This document shows positions 16,222 to 25,940 of a stretch of DNA of 52,137 nt, one piece after another. The notes beneath the pieces were generated by a model. The model did no database searches and had not been told where the DNA came from. It saw only the letters and a program-made list of their open reading frames with translations. The stretch lies in assembly GCA_017557535.1 (NCBI GenBank), contig JAFYYM010000038.1, positions 1-52,137 on the forward strand, read 5' to 3'. A program made the position numbers and the translations under genes. Each line of letters opens with the position of its first letter. The stretch's first letter is position 1. Source of the DNA: Bacteroidales bacterium (GTDB lineage: Bacteria; Bacteroidota; Bacteroidia; Bacteroidales; UBA932).

Positions 16222-17756
16222 TTGTCAAGGGTATTTAAATCAAAGTCAGAGGATACAAGAGCCTCCAGTGTCGCATCTGTCGTAAGACTGTCAGCGGAAT
16301 CCGTTTCTCCGTTTTCTGGCAAACCTACATAATCTGTCAAAGAGAGGATCTCATCTACATCGGTTATCTCGAGACCCTTTGCTCTGGGAGGGCGGCGGAA
16401 GATCAGCCAGAAATGGTCTTCCTCGGGAGTCCCGTCCATATGGCAGAAACCGATATGAAATTTCTCCTTAAACTTCAGCATGGCGTCTTCATTGCCACTT
16501 TCCAAAATACTTCTGATTCGGGTCTTGGCGTATTTGCCGAGACGGGCGGAATGTGCCGACCCGTTGAGAGTGAATGAACATCTGACGAAATCATCTTCGA
16601 GGGTAAACGAGACGTCCGTTCCAACTGCCTTCTCAAACGCCTCAATAGGATAGGCGTGCAGATATTGGATATTCGTCCCTCCGCACGATTCTTTCTTGTC
16701 GGCCAGGCGGTTGAACCTCTTCTGAAGACGACGCCAGACAAGACTGTCTTCACCTTTGACCATCCGGAGGTACATCAGGCGTCCCATTATTACAGATTTC
16801 ATGTCTGGGGAGCTCTGTTTCAAATCTTGTTTGGGAGTATAACGGGCGATGAATTTGGCAAAGGCGGCATTGTGTCCATGTTTCTCCCAGATATAGAGGA
16901 GATTGTCAAGATCCCGTACATACTCGCGAGCAACGTTCGCTCGGTCACTGACGACAAGACCGGTCACCTCCTGACGCTCACCTCTTTTCTGGGTTCGAGT
17001 CTTCTTCTCATTCAGTTTGAAGTGTTGTTCCGCAACAATTCTTCGGAATTCCCGAAAGAACTCTCCATCATCTTGATATACATAATGATCGCTGGAGAAA
17101 GTTATGTCGTCTGCATAGCGGGAATACTTCAAGTGGAACCGTTTCGCCAGACCGTTGAGTTTCCAATCGAGATTATGGCAAACAATGTTCGTTAATGTAG
17201 GGGAGCATGGTGAACCTTGTGGAAGAACGTGGATAAGTTTTCCATTCTCATCACGAGCCTCAACACAGCAGAGGCCAGCGATGGCACTTGCAATCTCCTT
17301 GGAAAATGAAAAAGGACGGGTCTGCAGTGTACCCCAAACTCTTGCCTGAGGAATGCTAGGGAAGAAATCCTTCAAATCAGAATTGAAGATGTACCGCATA
17401 CCGATATGCCGCTCAGCATTGTCAACAATGGATTTCGAGGGTACAAAACCTGTTACATATTCAGGAGCCTCGTAGAAGGCCTGAAGAATCCTGTTCATAT
17501 ATGTCTGGAGGGACTTCAGGATATGTGTCGGAGCTGAAATCTCGCGTTGTCCTCCAGATTTCTTCGGGATATAGAAGGTCTTATAATGACTGCTATTCCG
17601 CTTGGGATTGATGAAGTAATTAAGCTGCGGCATCGTAAAAGGGTGTCCCTTATCTCCCAGCTCGTCCATCTTGATTCTGTTCAAAAGGACGAGGAGATCG
17701 TGAGTTGTCTCCAACTTGGATGCTGCATGTACAATTGCTTCTCTAGTCATTAGCAT
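16197..17756 (-). CDS. Retron 1 reverse transcriptase with C-terminal extension
   Basis: 519 residues. RT motifs are complete: SDLKDFFPSI (catalytic Asp near 127), PQGSPCSP (179-186) and YADD (214-217). The two retron signatures are present: NAERH (113-117, NAxxH) and VTGLVV (264-269, VTG). The catalytic region ends near 370. A further 150 or so residues, containing KYAKTR and FHIGFC...FWLIFRRPP, form an extension shared with the interrupted RT of retron 2. The start may be ATG 17756 or ATG 17750. An msr-msd RNA with matched a1/a2 repeats lies directly upstream, the a2 repeat ending 16 nt before the start. It reverse transcribes this RNA into msDNA. The downstream HEPN-candidate gene overlaps by 25 nt. 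Confidence 0.95.
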   Translation of the reverse strand: MLMTREAIVHAASKLETTHDLLVLLNRIKMDELGDKGHPFTMPQLNYFINPKRNSSHYKTFYIPKKSGGQREISAPTHILKSLQTYMNRILQAFYEAPEYVTGFVPSKSIVDNAERHIGMRYIFNSDLKDFFPSIPQARVWGTLQTRPFSFSKEIASAIAGLCCVEARDENGKLIHVLPQGSPCSPTLTNIVCHNLDWKLNGLAKRFHLKYSRYADDITFSSDHYVYQDDGEFFREFRRIVAEQHFKLNEKKTRTQKRGERQEVTGLVVSDRANVAREYVRDLDNLLYIWEKHGHNAAFAKFIARYTPKQDLKQSSPDMKSVIMGRLMYLRMVKGEDSLVWRRLQKRFNRLADKKESCGGTNIQYLHAYPIEAFEKAVGTDVSFTLEDDFVRCSFTLNGSAHSARLGKYAKTRIRSILESGNEDAMLKFKEKFHIGFCHMDGTPEEDHFWLIFRRPPRAKGLEITDVDEILSLTDYVGLPENGETDSADSLTTDATLEALVSSDFDLNTLDKWDKIKSN

Positions 17757-17772
17757 GTGATTAAGAAAGGGA

Positions 17773-17785
17773 TTGACATACCGGA
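17773..17785 (-). repeat. Retron 1 a2 repeat
   Basis: TCCGGTATGTCAA on the minus strand, perfect complement of the a1 repeat at 18002-18014. The pairing closes the msr-msd RNA and primes reverse transcription in known retrons. The RT start codon follows after 16 nt. Confidence 0.9.
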
Positions 17786-18001
17786 CTCGTTTTCTTTGTA
17801 TACGTTCTCTTCAGAGAACGGGATAGAGAGAGAATCTCTATATCCGTAAATACATCACCACACAATGTGAGCATCGCTCACATATTCCGCCAGAATGCGG
17901 AACGCAGTGCAGCGTTGTGGCGAAGTAACGCAGAACCCTTTGGTTTTTCCGGCGAAAGCCGGACATCTGTCAAACATGACAGACAAAAGTCAAAAGTTTG
18001 T

Positions 18002-18014
18002 TCCGGTATGTCAA
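18002..18014 (-). repeat. Retron 1 a1 repeat
   Basis: TTGACATACCGGA on the minus strand, pairing with a2 at 17773-17785 over 13 bp without mismatch. Twelve of its bases are shared with the corresponding position of retron 2 (TTGACATACCGG). Confidence 0.9.
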
Positions 18015-18029
18015 AGACCTCTCAGGTTA

Positions 18030-18037
18030 CAAAGATA
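18030..18037 (-). promoter_or_regulatory. -7 promoter element TATCTTTG, retron 1 proximal
   Basis: Exact TAnnTTTG on the minus strand, about 16 nt before the a1 repeat, so the transcript would begin just upstream of the msr. A TTCG tetramer lies exactly 11 nt upstream (18049-18052), as at other promoters here, but the left half of the inverted repeat is missing. Confidence 0.75.
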
Positions 18038-18060
18038 CGGATTTGTTCCGAATCCGACGG

Positions 18061-18095
18061 CAAAGATAGATCTGTTGCGCGAAATGATTTTTCGC
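18061..18095 (-). promoter_or_regulatory. Retron 1 distal promoter with GCGAA-N7-TTCGC inverted repeat
   Basis: TATCTTTG at 18068-18061 on the minus strand, preceded by 10 bp and then a perfect GCGAA-N7-TTCGC repeat at 18079-18095. It sits 31 bp upstream of the proximal box, giving tandem promoter-like elements. The repeat lies only about 20 bp from the stop codon of the SNF2 helicase gene. Confidence 0.65.
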
Positions 18096-18113
18096 GAAAC
18101 AGAACATAAATAA

Positions 18114-20972
18114 TTATTTAAGGGTCCAATGAACGATGAACAGTCTCTCCGACGAAACAGTATTCATTAAACTCAACTGAAGGCGTTCTATTTGTCTTTC
18201 AGATTCCGTATCGTAGTACTCGCGGGCCTCATTACACTTTCTTTCTGCCTCATGGAGTTTCTTACTGAGATCCAATTCATGTTTTCTAAGTTCAACTCTT
18301 TCCGATATGGAAGTGGCTTTTTTTGAGGATCGTCTAATTGTTTGAATCTCCTTACGCAGTGCAATAACTTCATCTTCTAAAGGATACACATTATCATCTG
18401 CCCATGCGTATAGTTTGTCTATCTCCTGATTTAGGAAGTTCTGCATCCTATTAGCTAAATCAACCTTGTATGCCTCTAATGATGCACGAAACTCTTGATC
18501 CAACCTATTAAGGATTCTCTTTGGGACAGGTTCCGTTCGGGTTGTAATGGCTTCCAGTTCCAAGAGTTTCTTGCCAAAATCATCGGGTGTTAATACTCCA
18601 TCTTCTGAAAGGCCACAAATCAGGAGATCTTCTTCATTGTCATGTGAATTACATGCTGACACTCGGTAACCAATGCAGTAGCCACTCTTTCCCTTATACT
18701 TTTCCAAAGTGGCGGAATGGAAGGGATAACCAGATAAATCAAATGTTGTAGCAGATGGTGCCACATCAATGGATAAAGCTTGGTGAATGACGTGTTGACC
18801 AATAGGCGAACTAAGACGTATCTGATGAATATCAGGAGTCTTCTGAAGCGAATACCTTCCAGGCATAATACCATCAAGTCCCTCCTTCAGGGTGAAACTA
18901 TAGCTATCGAAGTCTATATCGCAAATACTGTCATCTAACTCAGCCAGGGTAAGATTCCATAAATGACGGTTGAACTGGTTAATTCGTTCCGAATCTACTC
19001 CTTGTCGGGTCTTAAGTTTCTTGATGACATCTTCATCGAAGTGCTCAAGAAGGGTGCTCTTCGTCTTTCTCATCCTCTCCGAGATGATCTCTTCTAGTTC
19101 AGCCTGGAGGGCGTCAAAAGCGGCATTGATCTCGGATTCGGTGCGGCAGGTCTGATAGATGGCGCAGAGCCGCTGCTCGAAATCGATGTTGGACTCGATG
19201 GCTCCCAACACCTCGTCACTGCTTCCGAAGACTCCCTCAAAGAGCTGGAACTTCGAGTTGAGCAGCTGATAGACCCTGCGGTCTGCGGCGTTGGACTGGT
19301 TGACGAAATTCACCACCACGACGTCATGCTTCTGCCCGTATCGGTGCACGCGCCCGATGCGCTGCTCGATGCGCTGCGGGTTCCAGGGCATGTCATAGTT
19401 GACGACCATGGAACAGAACTGGAGGTTGATGCCTTCCGCTCCGGCCTCCGTGGCGATCATGATGTCGGCATGCTCCTCGAAATAGTCCGTGAGGGCCTGC
19501 TTCCTGTCGATGAGCGGATCTCCGGTCACGCGGTCGCTCCCTTTATGGACGGACAGCCATCGGGTATAGATGCTCTTCGCCTCCGGACCGTTGTTCGTTC
19601 CGTTGAAACAGACGATCTTCCCTCCATAGCCGTGGGCGCTCAGATAATCCTTGAGATACTCCTGGGTTCTGCAGCTCTCGGTGAAGATGAGGGCTTTCCG
19701 GTTGGCGCCCAGTTCGGACATCTTCTGGAATGCAAGCCCCAGAGCTTCGACAAGCGCCTTGGCCTTGCTCTCCTCCCCGATGCTCCTAGCCAGCTGCGCG
19801 TAGCTCTCCAGGTCCGCCATCTCCTCCCTCATGGCCTTCTCGGCCATCTTGTCGCAGGGGAAGAGTTCGCCCTGCGGACCGGCTACGGACTCGTCCGCAT
19901 CGTCTTCGTCAAGAACCTCGTCCTCTTCCGACAGAACGTCCAGAATTCGCCTTGCCTTCCCCGTCGCCAGGTACTCCTGTATGCGGCGTCTGATCCTCTC
20001 TAGGGTGAAGCTGAGCGCATAGGACGACGATGCCATGATTTTTCGGATCGTGATGGTCATCAGGGGGCGTGTGTTGTCGGGAACGCCGAACAGGAACGGC
20101 CTCATCAGGTAATCGGTAACCTTGTCGTACAGTTCCTGCTCCTTCGGGCTCAGGGAGAAATCCTGGACCATGGCCGACCGTTTCGTATACCGGACGTACT
20201 CCTGAACCTGACGGCGCAGCGTCCGCTGGATGATGTGCTGAAGCCGTCCTTTTAACTCGCCGAACCGGGCGCTGTCCCGCGTAGAAATGGCGTTGTACTC
20301 CTCCGAGAAATTGTCAATGCTGGAGAAATACTGTCCGTCGATGATGCTGACGAGTCCGTAGAGCTCGTTGAGGTTGTTCTGGAGCGGTGTGGCTGTCAGG
20401 AGGACTTTCTTGTAAGGAAGAAGGGCGCGCCGGATCGCGGCAGCGATCTTGTTCTTCTTCTTGAAGACGTTCCGGAGCTTGTGCGCCTCGTCAAGGACGA
20501 CGAGATCCCACGGGGTCTTGCCGATCTCCTCGGCATGCTTGGCGGCAAAATGATAGGAGCAGATGATGATTCCGTCCTGATCGAAAGGGTCTTCGTCCGC
20601 GGCCTTCATCTCTTCATAGGTCTTGCCGACCAGGACGGAGGAGGGGAGGAAGAACTTCTCCCGAAGCTCGAAGCACCACTGGTTGCGGAGAGAGGCCGGA
20701 ACGATCACCAGGATCCTCCGTTTGTGCTCAGCCCAGCTCTGGGACAGGATGATTCCCGCCTCGATGGTCTTCCCGAGGCCCACCTCGTCGGCGAGGATTG
20801 CCCCCTTGCTGAGAGGCGACTTGAACGCGAAGAGGGCGGCGTCAACCTGATGGGGGTTGAGGTCCACGCGCGCTTCGGACAGCACCCCCGTGAAACGGGA
20901 GTCGTCCGCGGTGGATTTCTTGTGGGAGATGTCCCAGGCGAAGTATCTCTTCTGAAGGTCGGTCAGGCGCAT
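18114..20972 (-). CDS. SNF2/RapA-type helicase of the Zorya-like operon
   Basis: 952 residues. SWI2/SNF2 ATPase motifs: DEVGLGKTIEAG (62-73), DEAH (161-164, followed by KLRN), TATPLQNN, and a second RecA-like lobe with ATEAGAEGINLQF and QRIGRVHRYGQ near 534-545. A long coiled-coil-rich C-terminal part follows. It plays the role that ZorD, also an SNF2 helicase, plays in classical Zorya, or that RapA/DrmD-like proteins play in other defence systems. It is the last gene of a four-gene operon, 6 nt after the GHKL ATPase gene. Composition breaks inside the gene: the line at 19741 is 65% GC by hand count, the line at 18301 is 40%, with the shift near 19080. That suggests the 3' third was exchanged by recombination. 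Confidence 0.9.
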   Translation of the reverse strand: MRLTDLQKRYFAWDISHKKSTADDSRFTGVLSEARVDLNPHQVDAALFAFKSPLSKGAILADEVGLGKTIEAGIILSQSWAEHKRRILVIVPASLRNQWCFELREKFFLPSSVLVGKTYEEMKAADEDPFDQDGIIICSYHFAAKHAEEIGKTPWDLVVLDEAHKLRNVFKKKNKIAAAIRRALLPYKKVLLTATPLQNNLNELYGLVSIIDGQYFSSIDNFSEEYNAISTRDSARFGELKGRLQHIIQRTLRRQVQEYVRYTKRSAMVQDFSLSPKEQELYDKVTDYLMRPFLFGVPDNTRPLMTITIRKIMASSSYALSFTLERIRRRIQEYLATGKARRILDVLSEEDEVLDEDDADESVAGPQGELFPCDKMAEKAMREEMADLESYAQLARSIGEESKAKALVEALGLAFQKMSELGANRKALIFTESCRTQEYLKDYLSAHGYGGKIVCFNGTNNGPEAKSIYTRWLSVHKGSDRVTGDPLIDRKQALTDYFEEHADIMIATEAGAEGINLQFCSMVVNYDMPWNPQRIEQRIGRVHRYGQKHDVVVVNFVNQSNAADRRVYQLLNSKFQLFEGVFGSSDEVLGAIESNIDFEQRLCAIYQTCRTESEINAAFDALQAELEEIISERMRKTKSTLLEHFDEDVIKKLKTRQGVDSERINQFNRHLWNLTLAELDDSICDIDFDSYSFTLKEGLDGIMPGRYSLQKTPDIHQIRLSSPIGQHVIHQALSIDVAPSATTFDLSGYPFHSATLEKYKGKSGYCIGYRVSACNSHDNEEDLLICGLSEDGVLTPDDFGKKLLELEAITTRTEPVPKRILNRLDQEFRASLEAYKVDLANRMQNFLNQEIDKLYAWADDNVYPLEDEVIALRKEIQTIRRSSKKATSISERVELRKHELDLSKKLHEAERKCNEAREYYDTESERQIERLQLSLMNTVSSERLFIVHWTLK

Positions 20973-20978
20973 GGCTAT

Positions 20979-23900
20979 CTATACTCTTGGAAGCTTTTCA
21001 ATCTTAATTCCGTACTCGGGAGAGGCGCTGTCGAACTCTTCGATCTCGGCCCCCCTCCAGTATTTCTTCGCAATATCCTGGCAGGCCTTCTTGAGCGCCG
21101 GGTTCGCCTCGTAGTCGGCTTCGGCACCGTACAGGTCCCTGATGCGCTCATAGGATTTGTTCAGGTCCAGGTCGGTGAGGGAGATGCGTACGATGCGGAA
21201 CTGCTCATCGGGATGCATCTGCATGAAGCGGTTCTGGGACTTGTGGATGTAGAACGGGACCGCCTCCTCCTTAAACGAGTAGAGGTTGGTCTTCACGTCG
21301 ACATAAATCGCGGGGCGGGCAGTGGTCGCCTTGAGCTTGAAGTCATAGTCCCCGACTCCCTGGGCGGCGGCGTATTCGTGCTCGATATGATTGTTCTTCA
21401 GATACTGCTCGTAAATAAGCTCGCCAATGTATCCGATGGTCTTGCGGACCTTGGACTGCATGGATTCGTCATCGTCGTCGGGCATGTCTTCGAGAAGGTT
21501 CCGGATCTTGTCCTTGTTCTCGGCGACCGTCTTGAGCTCCTCCTCGGTCAGACCCTCGACGATATCCTTGATGGTGTCAAGGTTCTCGTTGATCTTGTCG
21601 ACGGTCTCCTCACCCAGCGCCTGGGCCATCTCGACCGCCTTCTTCTCGCTTTCGCTCAGGGCGTTGGGGTCGATGCCCTGCTCGACCATGTCCACATAAA
21701 TGCTTTGCAGGGCGATGAACGGGTCCTTGAAGAACTGGGTGGCCTTGGCGACACGCTCGAGAGTCTTCATCTCGGTGAGACCCTCCTGGTTGGGGTGCTG
21801 GATGATCACCTTCTTCTCGTCGGCGTCATAGCCGAACAGGTCGCTCTTGGAGGCGATCTTCACGGCCTGCTCCCCGGTGGATTCGTTGATGACAGAGAGG
21901 ATGATGCCCACGGGGGCCTGACTGAGGAAGATCCTGACTCCTCCGGACTCGTCAGAATCCTTCCATTGCGCGTAGGCGTTCGTGTTCCATTCCTCGTAAT
22001 CCTTCTTTTCGGCCGTCGTCCTTATGACATAGCGCGTCCTGTCGTTGAGCCCCTGGCTCATGAGGAAGTTGAGGTTCAAGCCGTTGTATCCGTAGATCTT
22101 GTTCTGAGCGAAGAACTGCTTGAGCGGGACTTTCCTGTCGATCTGATCCACATTGGAACGAACGTTTTCGAAGGTCATGAGAGCCCCATCAGCGGCCATG
22201 TACTCGAACGAGAGGATCGGGACGGGAAGGCCCAACTCGTCCTTGGCCAAGGTGGCCGGAAACCGAAGCCCCGGAAGGGGATTCATATCCTCCGGCAACT
22301 TGTCGAGGAGATTGCTCAGCACGACGAAGCGCGCATCCGTGTATAGAAGAGGGATGTTGAAATGCTGATCGACGATCCACCGGACGGTACGATGGAGGCA
22401 GGCCTCGTCATTGACGACGGCCTGGATGCTCTGGAAAGAGGCGTTCTCTTTCAGGGCGGCACGAATCGCGATGTTCTCGCAGGCCTCGGTCTTCAGCCCC
22501 CTCAGGAGCAGGAGCGCCTTCTCCCTGTCCTTCCCGATCCAAGCGGAAACGGCCTCTGGGAGCTGTTCCTCCGCCAGGAGGAGCTCCTTCGGAGCGTACA
22601 CCTGCTTGTCCTTGTCGAAGTCCTTCATCGTAAAGTACTCGTCGAATCCGACGAACCCGTATTGGCTGATCATGTCCAGGGCTTCGGAAAGGGATTCGTC
22701 CTCATCGATTTCCAGGTCTTTGTAGCTCACCTTCTTCGTGATGGAGTAGTCCAGGCAGAAACGAAGCTGCTCGACTGAGAGATAAGTGTTGTAAAGCTCG
22801 TCGTATACATCCTCGGCGCTCTTCGCCTCCTCGCTGTCGGAGTAGACGAACTTCCGGAACAGGGCAGGGTCGGGGAGGCAGCCGAAGAAGCTGTCGGCCA
22901 GTTCGTTCTCGGTCTGGGCGTCCCCGAGCAGGAGGTACAGGTCGTAGTCCGTTCCGTTGAAACTGACGATGTTGGACTTGATGGTCTCCGGCAGATGCTG
23001 GCCCTTGTGCGTGATGAGCCTCATCAGGCGGGCTCGGTAATAGCCGTCCGACTGGTCCTTGCCCAGTGCGTAGCGGATGATCTGCCACGTGATGTCGTCC
23101 TCCTCCAGCGCACTGTCGACGGCGAGTCCCTGGAGATTTTCGAAGAAAATCCTGTTGATGGAGTCGTTGTGCAGTTTCACCACGGGAAGGAGCACCGGGA
23201 GCTTGTCCTTGGGAAGCCTCCCGAGGACGGATTCCATCATGGCGTTGTTCGTTGTAAGCTCGTATTCGGCGAGCTGGTTGACGAAGTAACGGCACACTTC
23301 GGGATCGATCCGGTTGTATCCGATGCCCTTAAGGGCCGCGTCAAGCGGCTCTGAATCTATCGCACACGTGTAATTGCTGCCTCCGGCAAGTTTGGTGACG
23401 GCATAGTTGTCGTTCCCTGAGAAACTGACCTTGAATGCCCGGAGGATGGAGGCTCCGGTAATCTTGACGATGCACTGGAGAAGACGGGCGTCGACCGTCG
23501 CGCCGCTGTCCAAAATTTCGCTGACCGATACGGAATCCGTCTCGAAAGGCGCTTCGGAAAGGGTGCCCTTGAACTGGTACGGGACGAGGGGATATCCCTT
23601 CGTCGAGGCGAACATGGCCATCCTGTCGTACTGCTCGCTGTCGAGTTTGTCGCTGGAGCGTAGCAGGAAGCATTTCTCGTCGGTGGGGACGCCGTTCTCG
23701 TCAAGATACAGGGCGATCCTTCCCGAAGGCCTTTCGGCCGTCTCGAAGATGGAGCGGATGTCCTTCAGATACTGCCTGTTCTGATCCGCCCAATCCGGAA
23801 GAGCTTCAATCGCGGCCATGTGGCCGAGCAGCCAGGACCAGATGTCCTTGGGCGTGGAGATGAAGAGGTCGTCCGGAAGGATGTCCGGCACATATCCCGC

Positions 23901-25934
23901 GACGCAGCAGTTGTCGAACAGGATGCTTCCCTCGGGCTTCCTGCGTATCAGCTCTGCCATCGGCCGGTAAACGCCGTCCAGACTCTGGAACAGGAGGACC
24001 TTCTCCTTGATGGCGGTCAGGGTCCGGGGAAGGCGTCTTGCATCGACCAGGATATGGCCGGCAACGTCTGTCCTGGCCGATCCTTCCCGGTAAAAGCCGA
24101 TATGTGAGGCGATCTTGGATATGTTGATCGTGCCGATATTGAGGGTCTGGTCTTCACTGAAATAAGTGATGGGCCCCAGGACATACTCTATTTCGGGACA
24201 ACGGTCCAGATGGTTATGTCCCGCCGTGGCATCATACAAGATGACGGGATTCTCAAATGTCAGGAGCTCATCCAAGCTGTAAACATTACCCTTGTTGGTA
24301 AGGAAGACGTGCTTGCGGGCGATGGTACTTTCTTCCTTGCTTAGCCGCAGGAATTCACCATGGAGACCTTCGTACCGGTCCTTGCCGATGGTCTTGATCC
24401 ATTCGGCGAGCATCTTGTCGTCGGCCGCCAACAGGATGTCCTTGAGGGTGAGGCTGTCCAGCTTGATCCCGAAACGCTGTATCTGCCCCTTCGAGATGTC
24501 CTCGCTGACCCATCGGTACGCCTTGATTCCCAGTTTGTCAAGGGGAATCATATCGCTACCTTCGGGCTTCCTGACCATGCTCATCGGGAGATAGTCCCCC
24601 TCCTGGGTCTTCACGTTGTCCCTGATGAAAGGCAGGAACGTAGCATAGAAAGGACGGCTGATGAACTGCACGTCCTCATTGTCCTTCAGCGGCTGGGATG
24701 CAAGGATGGACTGGTAGATGTAGTCGAACTGCTCCTTGTCGTCCGCCTTGATTCTCTTGATCTGCTCGAGGAGATGACGGAACGCTTCAGTCAGCTGAAG
24801 TTCGGTTTTCCTGGTGTCGTTGATGCGCTGGCGGCTGTCGTCATGGTCGAAGTTCTGGGAGTCGATGATGAATCCCATTTTGTACCTGGTCTCCGTGATG
24901 GGGAGGGTCCTGAACAGCGTGACGGTTCCGTCCTTTGCAAAAGCCGGGTTGAAGGCGAACTGATAAGAGAAGGATCCTTCGGTGTCCGGAATCGTGAAAT
25001 CCACGGACAGGGAGTGAACGACATGCTGCATCTCCACCTCCTGATGGTTGATGTAGATGTGGTCGAGACGACGCCCCTTGTTCTTCTCCTTGTCGGCGGT
25101 GAGGACGGTGAAGCCCGCCAGCCGCGTCAGTACCTTGCCGATGTTCTTCTCGTCGGCGATGGCTTCGTATTGTCCCTTTCCAAGGGGGATGATGATCGCG
25201 GTACCCGTCTTGAGGCGGTTGATGTTCCGCTTGGGGTCCACGAGCCTCTCGAAGGCGGCGCGGATGTCATGGAACTCCTTCCTGGAGAAGAGCGAATTGT
25301 CCACTCCCGGGGCTATCGGGAAGTAGGTCATCAGGATCTTGCAGACGAGAAGGTCCGGGTCTTCCTTGTATGGGTCGGTATACGTCCAGCCGTCAGTGCT
25401 CTGGAGGCGGAAGTTGTCAAGCTGGACACGGTTTCCCCAGCTGACGAGGTACGGCCCTTTCCGGCATTCCTTTATGGCCTTCAGCAGAAGCGTGCTGTTG
25501 CTGGCGACGCTCTTGTCCGCAATGAGGTTGTAAAGGAGCTTCGAGCCCTGGCCGAACTCTCCGCTCTTGCTGTCGTCGCCCGCCTTGAGGGATTTCCCCT
25601 TGGTGAGGAAATTGTACAGCTGGCCGTCCCTGGGATCGGGGCCGATGGGGTCGGTGAAGAATGGCTCGCCGTTGTTGAGGACAATAAGATAATCCTTGTC
25701 GAAAAAGAAGCAGAGGGAATCCGCATTGGCGTCGAATGCGTTCTGCACGAATTCATAGAACAGCTGCTCTTCGCTGTCCTTGGCGAACCTGGCAACGTTG
25801 GTGACGGTGGGGTCGATCCTTTGCCCGAAACCGTGCAGCACGCTAAGGAAGGGCTCTTCGTCCGTGCCGAGCTTCTCTATGGAAGCGTCCTTGCAGTAAC
25901 CTTGGATGTATGTCTTTATGTCGCGGACTTTCAT
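20979..25934 (-). CDS. GHKL (sacsin/Hsp90-like) ATPase with C-terminal DUF3883 / PD-(D/E)XK-like domain
   Basis: 1651 residues. The N-terminus has a GHKL ATPase fold: N box EFVQNAFDANAD (61-72, Asn65), G1 box VLNNGEPF (85-92) and G2 box GEFGQGSK (125-132), resembling sacsin-like or Hsp90-like ATPases. The middle thousand residues are not recognised. A DUF3883-like region at about 1495-1600 has GELIYEQYL, GDYDFKL and VDVKTN, consistent with a PD-(D/E)XK nuclease core (an Asp then DxK). The gene lies between zorB-like and SNF2 genes with 6-nt gaps on each side, so it is a core component. It takes the place that ZorC holds in type I Zorya, with no visible similarity. Expected role: ATP-dependent sensing or clamp coupled to DNA cleavage; inferred. 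Cytoplasmic. Confidence 0.85.
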   Translation of the reverse strand: MKVRDIKTYIQGYCKDASIEKLGTDEEPFLSVLHGFGQRIDPTVTNVARFAKDSEEQLFYEFVQNAFDANADSLCFFFDKDYLIVLNNGEPFFTDPIGPDPRDGQLYNFLTKGKSLKAGDDSKSGEFGQGSKLLYNLIADKSVASNSTLLLKAIKECRKGPYLVSWGNRVQLDNFRLQSTDGWTYTDPYKEDPDLLVCKILMTYFPIAPGVDNSLFSRKEFHDIRAAFERLVDPKRNINRLKTGTAIIIPLGKGQYEAIADEKNIGKVLTRLAGFTVLTADKEKNKGRRLDHIYINHQEVEMQHVVHSLSVDFTIPDTEGSFSYQFAFNPAFAKDGTVTLFRTLPITETRYKMGFIIDSQNFDHDDSRQRINDTRKTELQLTEAFRHLLEQIKRIKADDKEQFDYIYQSILASQPLKDNEDVQFISRPFYATFLPFIRDNVKTQEGDYLPMSMVRKPEGSDMIPLDKLGIKAYRWVSEDISKGQIQRFGIKLDSLTLKDILLAADDKMLAEWIKTIGKDRYEGLHGEFLRLSKEESTIARKHVFLTNKGNVYSLDELLTFENPVILYDATAGHNHLDRCPEIEYVLGPITYFSEDQTLNIGTINISKIASHIGFYREGSARTDVAGHILVDARRLPRTLTAIKEKVLLFQSLDGVYRPMAELIRRKPEGSILFDNCCVAGYVPDILPDDLFISTPKDIWSWLLGHMAAIEALPDWADQNRQYLKDIRSIFETAERPSGRIALYLDENGVPTDEKCFLLRSSDKLDSEQYDRMAMFASTKGYPLVPYQFKGTLSEAPFETDSVSVSEILDSGATVDARLLQCIVKITGASILRAFKVSFSGNDNYAVTKLAGGSNYTCAIDSEPLDAALKGIGYNRIDPEVCRYFVNQLAEYELTTNNAMMESVLGRLPKDKLPVLLPVVKLHNDSINRIFFENLQGLAVDSALEEDDITWQIIRYALGKDQSDGYYRARLMRLITHKGQHLPETIKSNIVSFNGTDYDLYLLLGDAQTENELADSFFGCLPDPALFRKFVYSDSEEAKSAEDVYDELYNTYLSVEQLRFCLDYSITKKVSYKDLEIDEDESLSEALDMISQYGFVGFDEYFTMKDFDKDKQVYAPKELLLAEEQLPEAVSAWIGKDREKALLLLRGLKTEACENIAIRAALKENASFQSIQAVVNDEACLHRTVRWIVDQHFNIPLLYTDARFVVLSNLLDKLPEDMNPLPGLRFPATLAKDELGLPVPILSFEYMAADGALMTFENVRSNVDQIDRKVPLKQFFAQNKIYGYNGLNLNFLMSQGLNDRTRYVIRTTAEKKDYEEWNTNAYAQWKDSDESGGVRIFLSQAPVGIILSVINESTGEQAVKIASKSDLFGYDADEKKVIIQHPNQEGLTEMKTLERVAKATQFFKDPFIALQSIYVDMVEQGIDPNALSESEKKAVEMAQALGEETVDKINENLDTIKDIVEGLTEEELKTVAENKDKIRNLLEDMPDDDDESMQSKVRKTIGYIGELIYEQYLKNNHIEHEYAAAQGVGDYDFKLKATTARPAIYVDVKTNLYSFKEEAVPFYIHKSQNRFMQMHPDEQFRIVRISLTDLDLNKSYERIRDLYGAEADYEANPALKKACQDIAKKYWRGAEIEEFDSASPEYGIKIEKLPRV

Positions 25935-25940
25935 GCTGTT

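Larger units (their letters stand above)
17773..18014 (-). ncRNA. Retron 1 msr-msd RNA
   Basis: A 242-nt region bounded by a perfect 13-bp inverted repeat, a1 at 18014-18002 (TTGACATACCGGA) and a2 at 17785-17773. Read on the minus strand, a1 is followed by the conserved TTTGACTTTTGTC, a 7-bp hairpin (TCTGTCA/TGACAGA, loop TGTT) and a 5-bp hairpin (CCGGC/GCCGG); these form the msr. The msd part holds further stems: TTCCGC/GCGGAA, TGTGAGC/GCTCACA with a 3-nt loop, an imperfect stem at about 17821-17845, and CGTTCTC/GAGAACG at 17820-17803. The branching G and the msd boundary cannot be fixed by eye. The first 50 nt match retron 2 closely while the msd does not. Confidence 0.9.

Noticed and set aside
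17803-17820. Hairpin CGTTCTC/GAGAACG as a terminator
   Set aside because: It lies inside the retron RNA before a2 and has no T-run on either strand; it fits as an msd stem.
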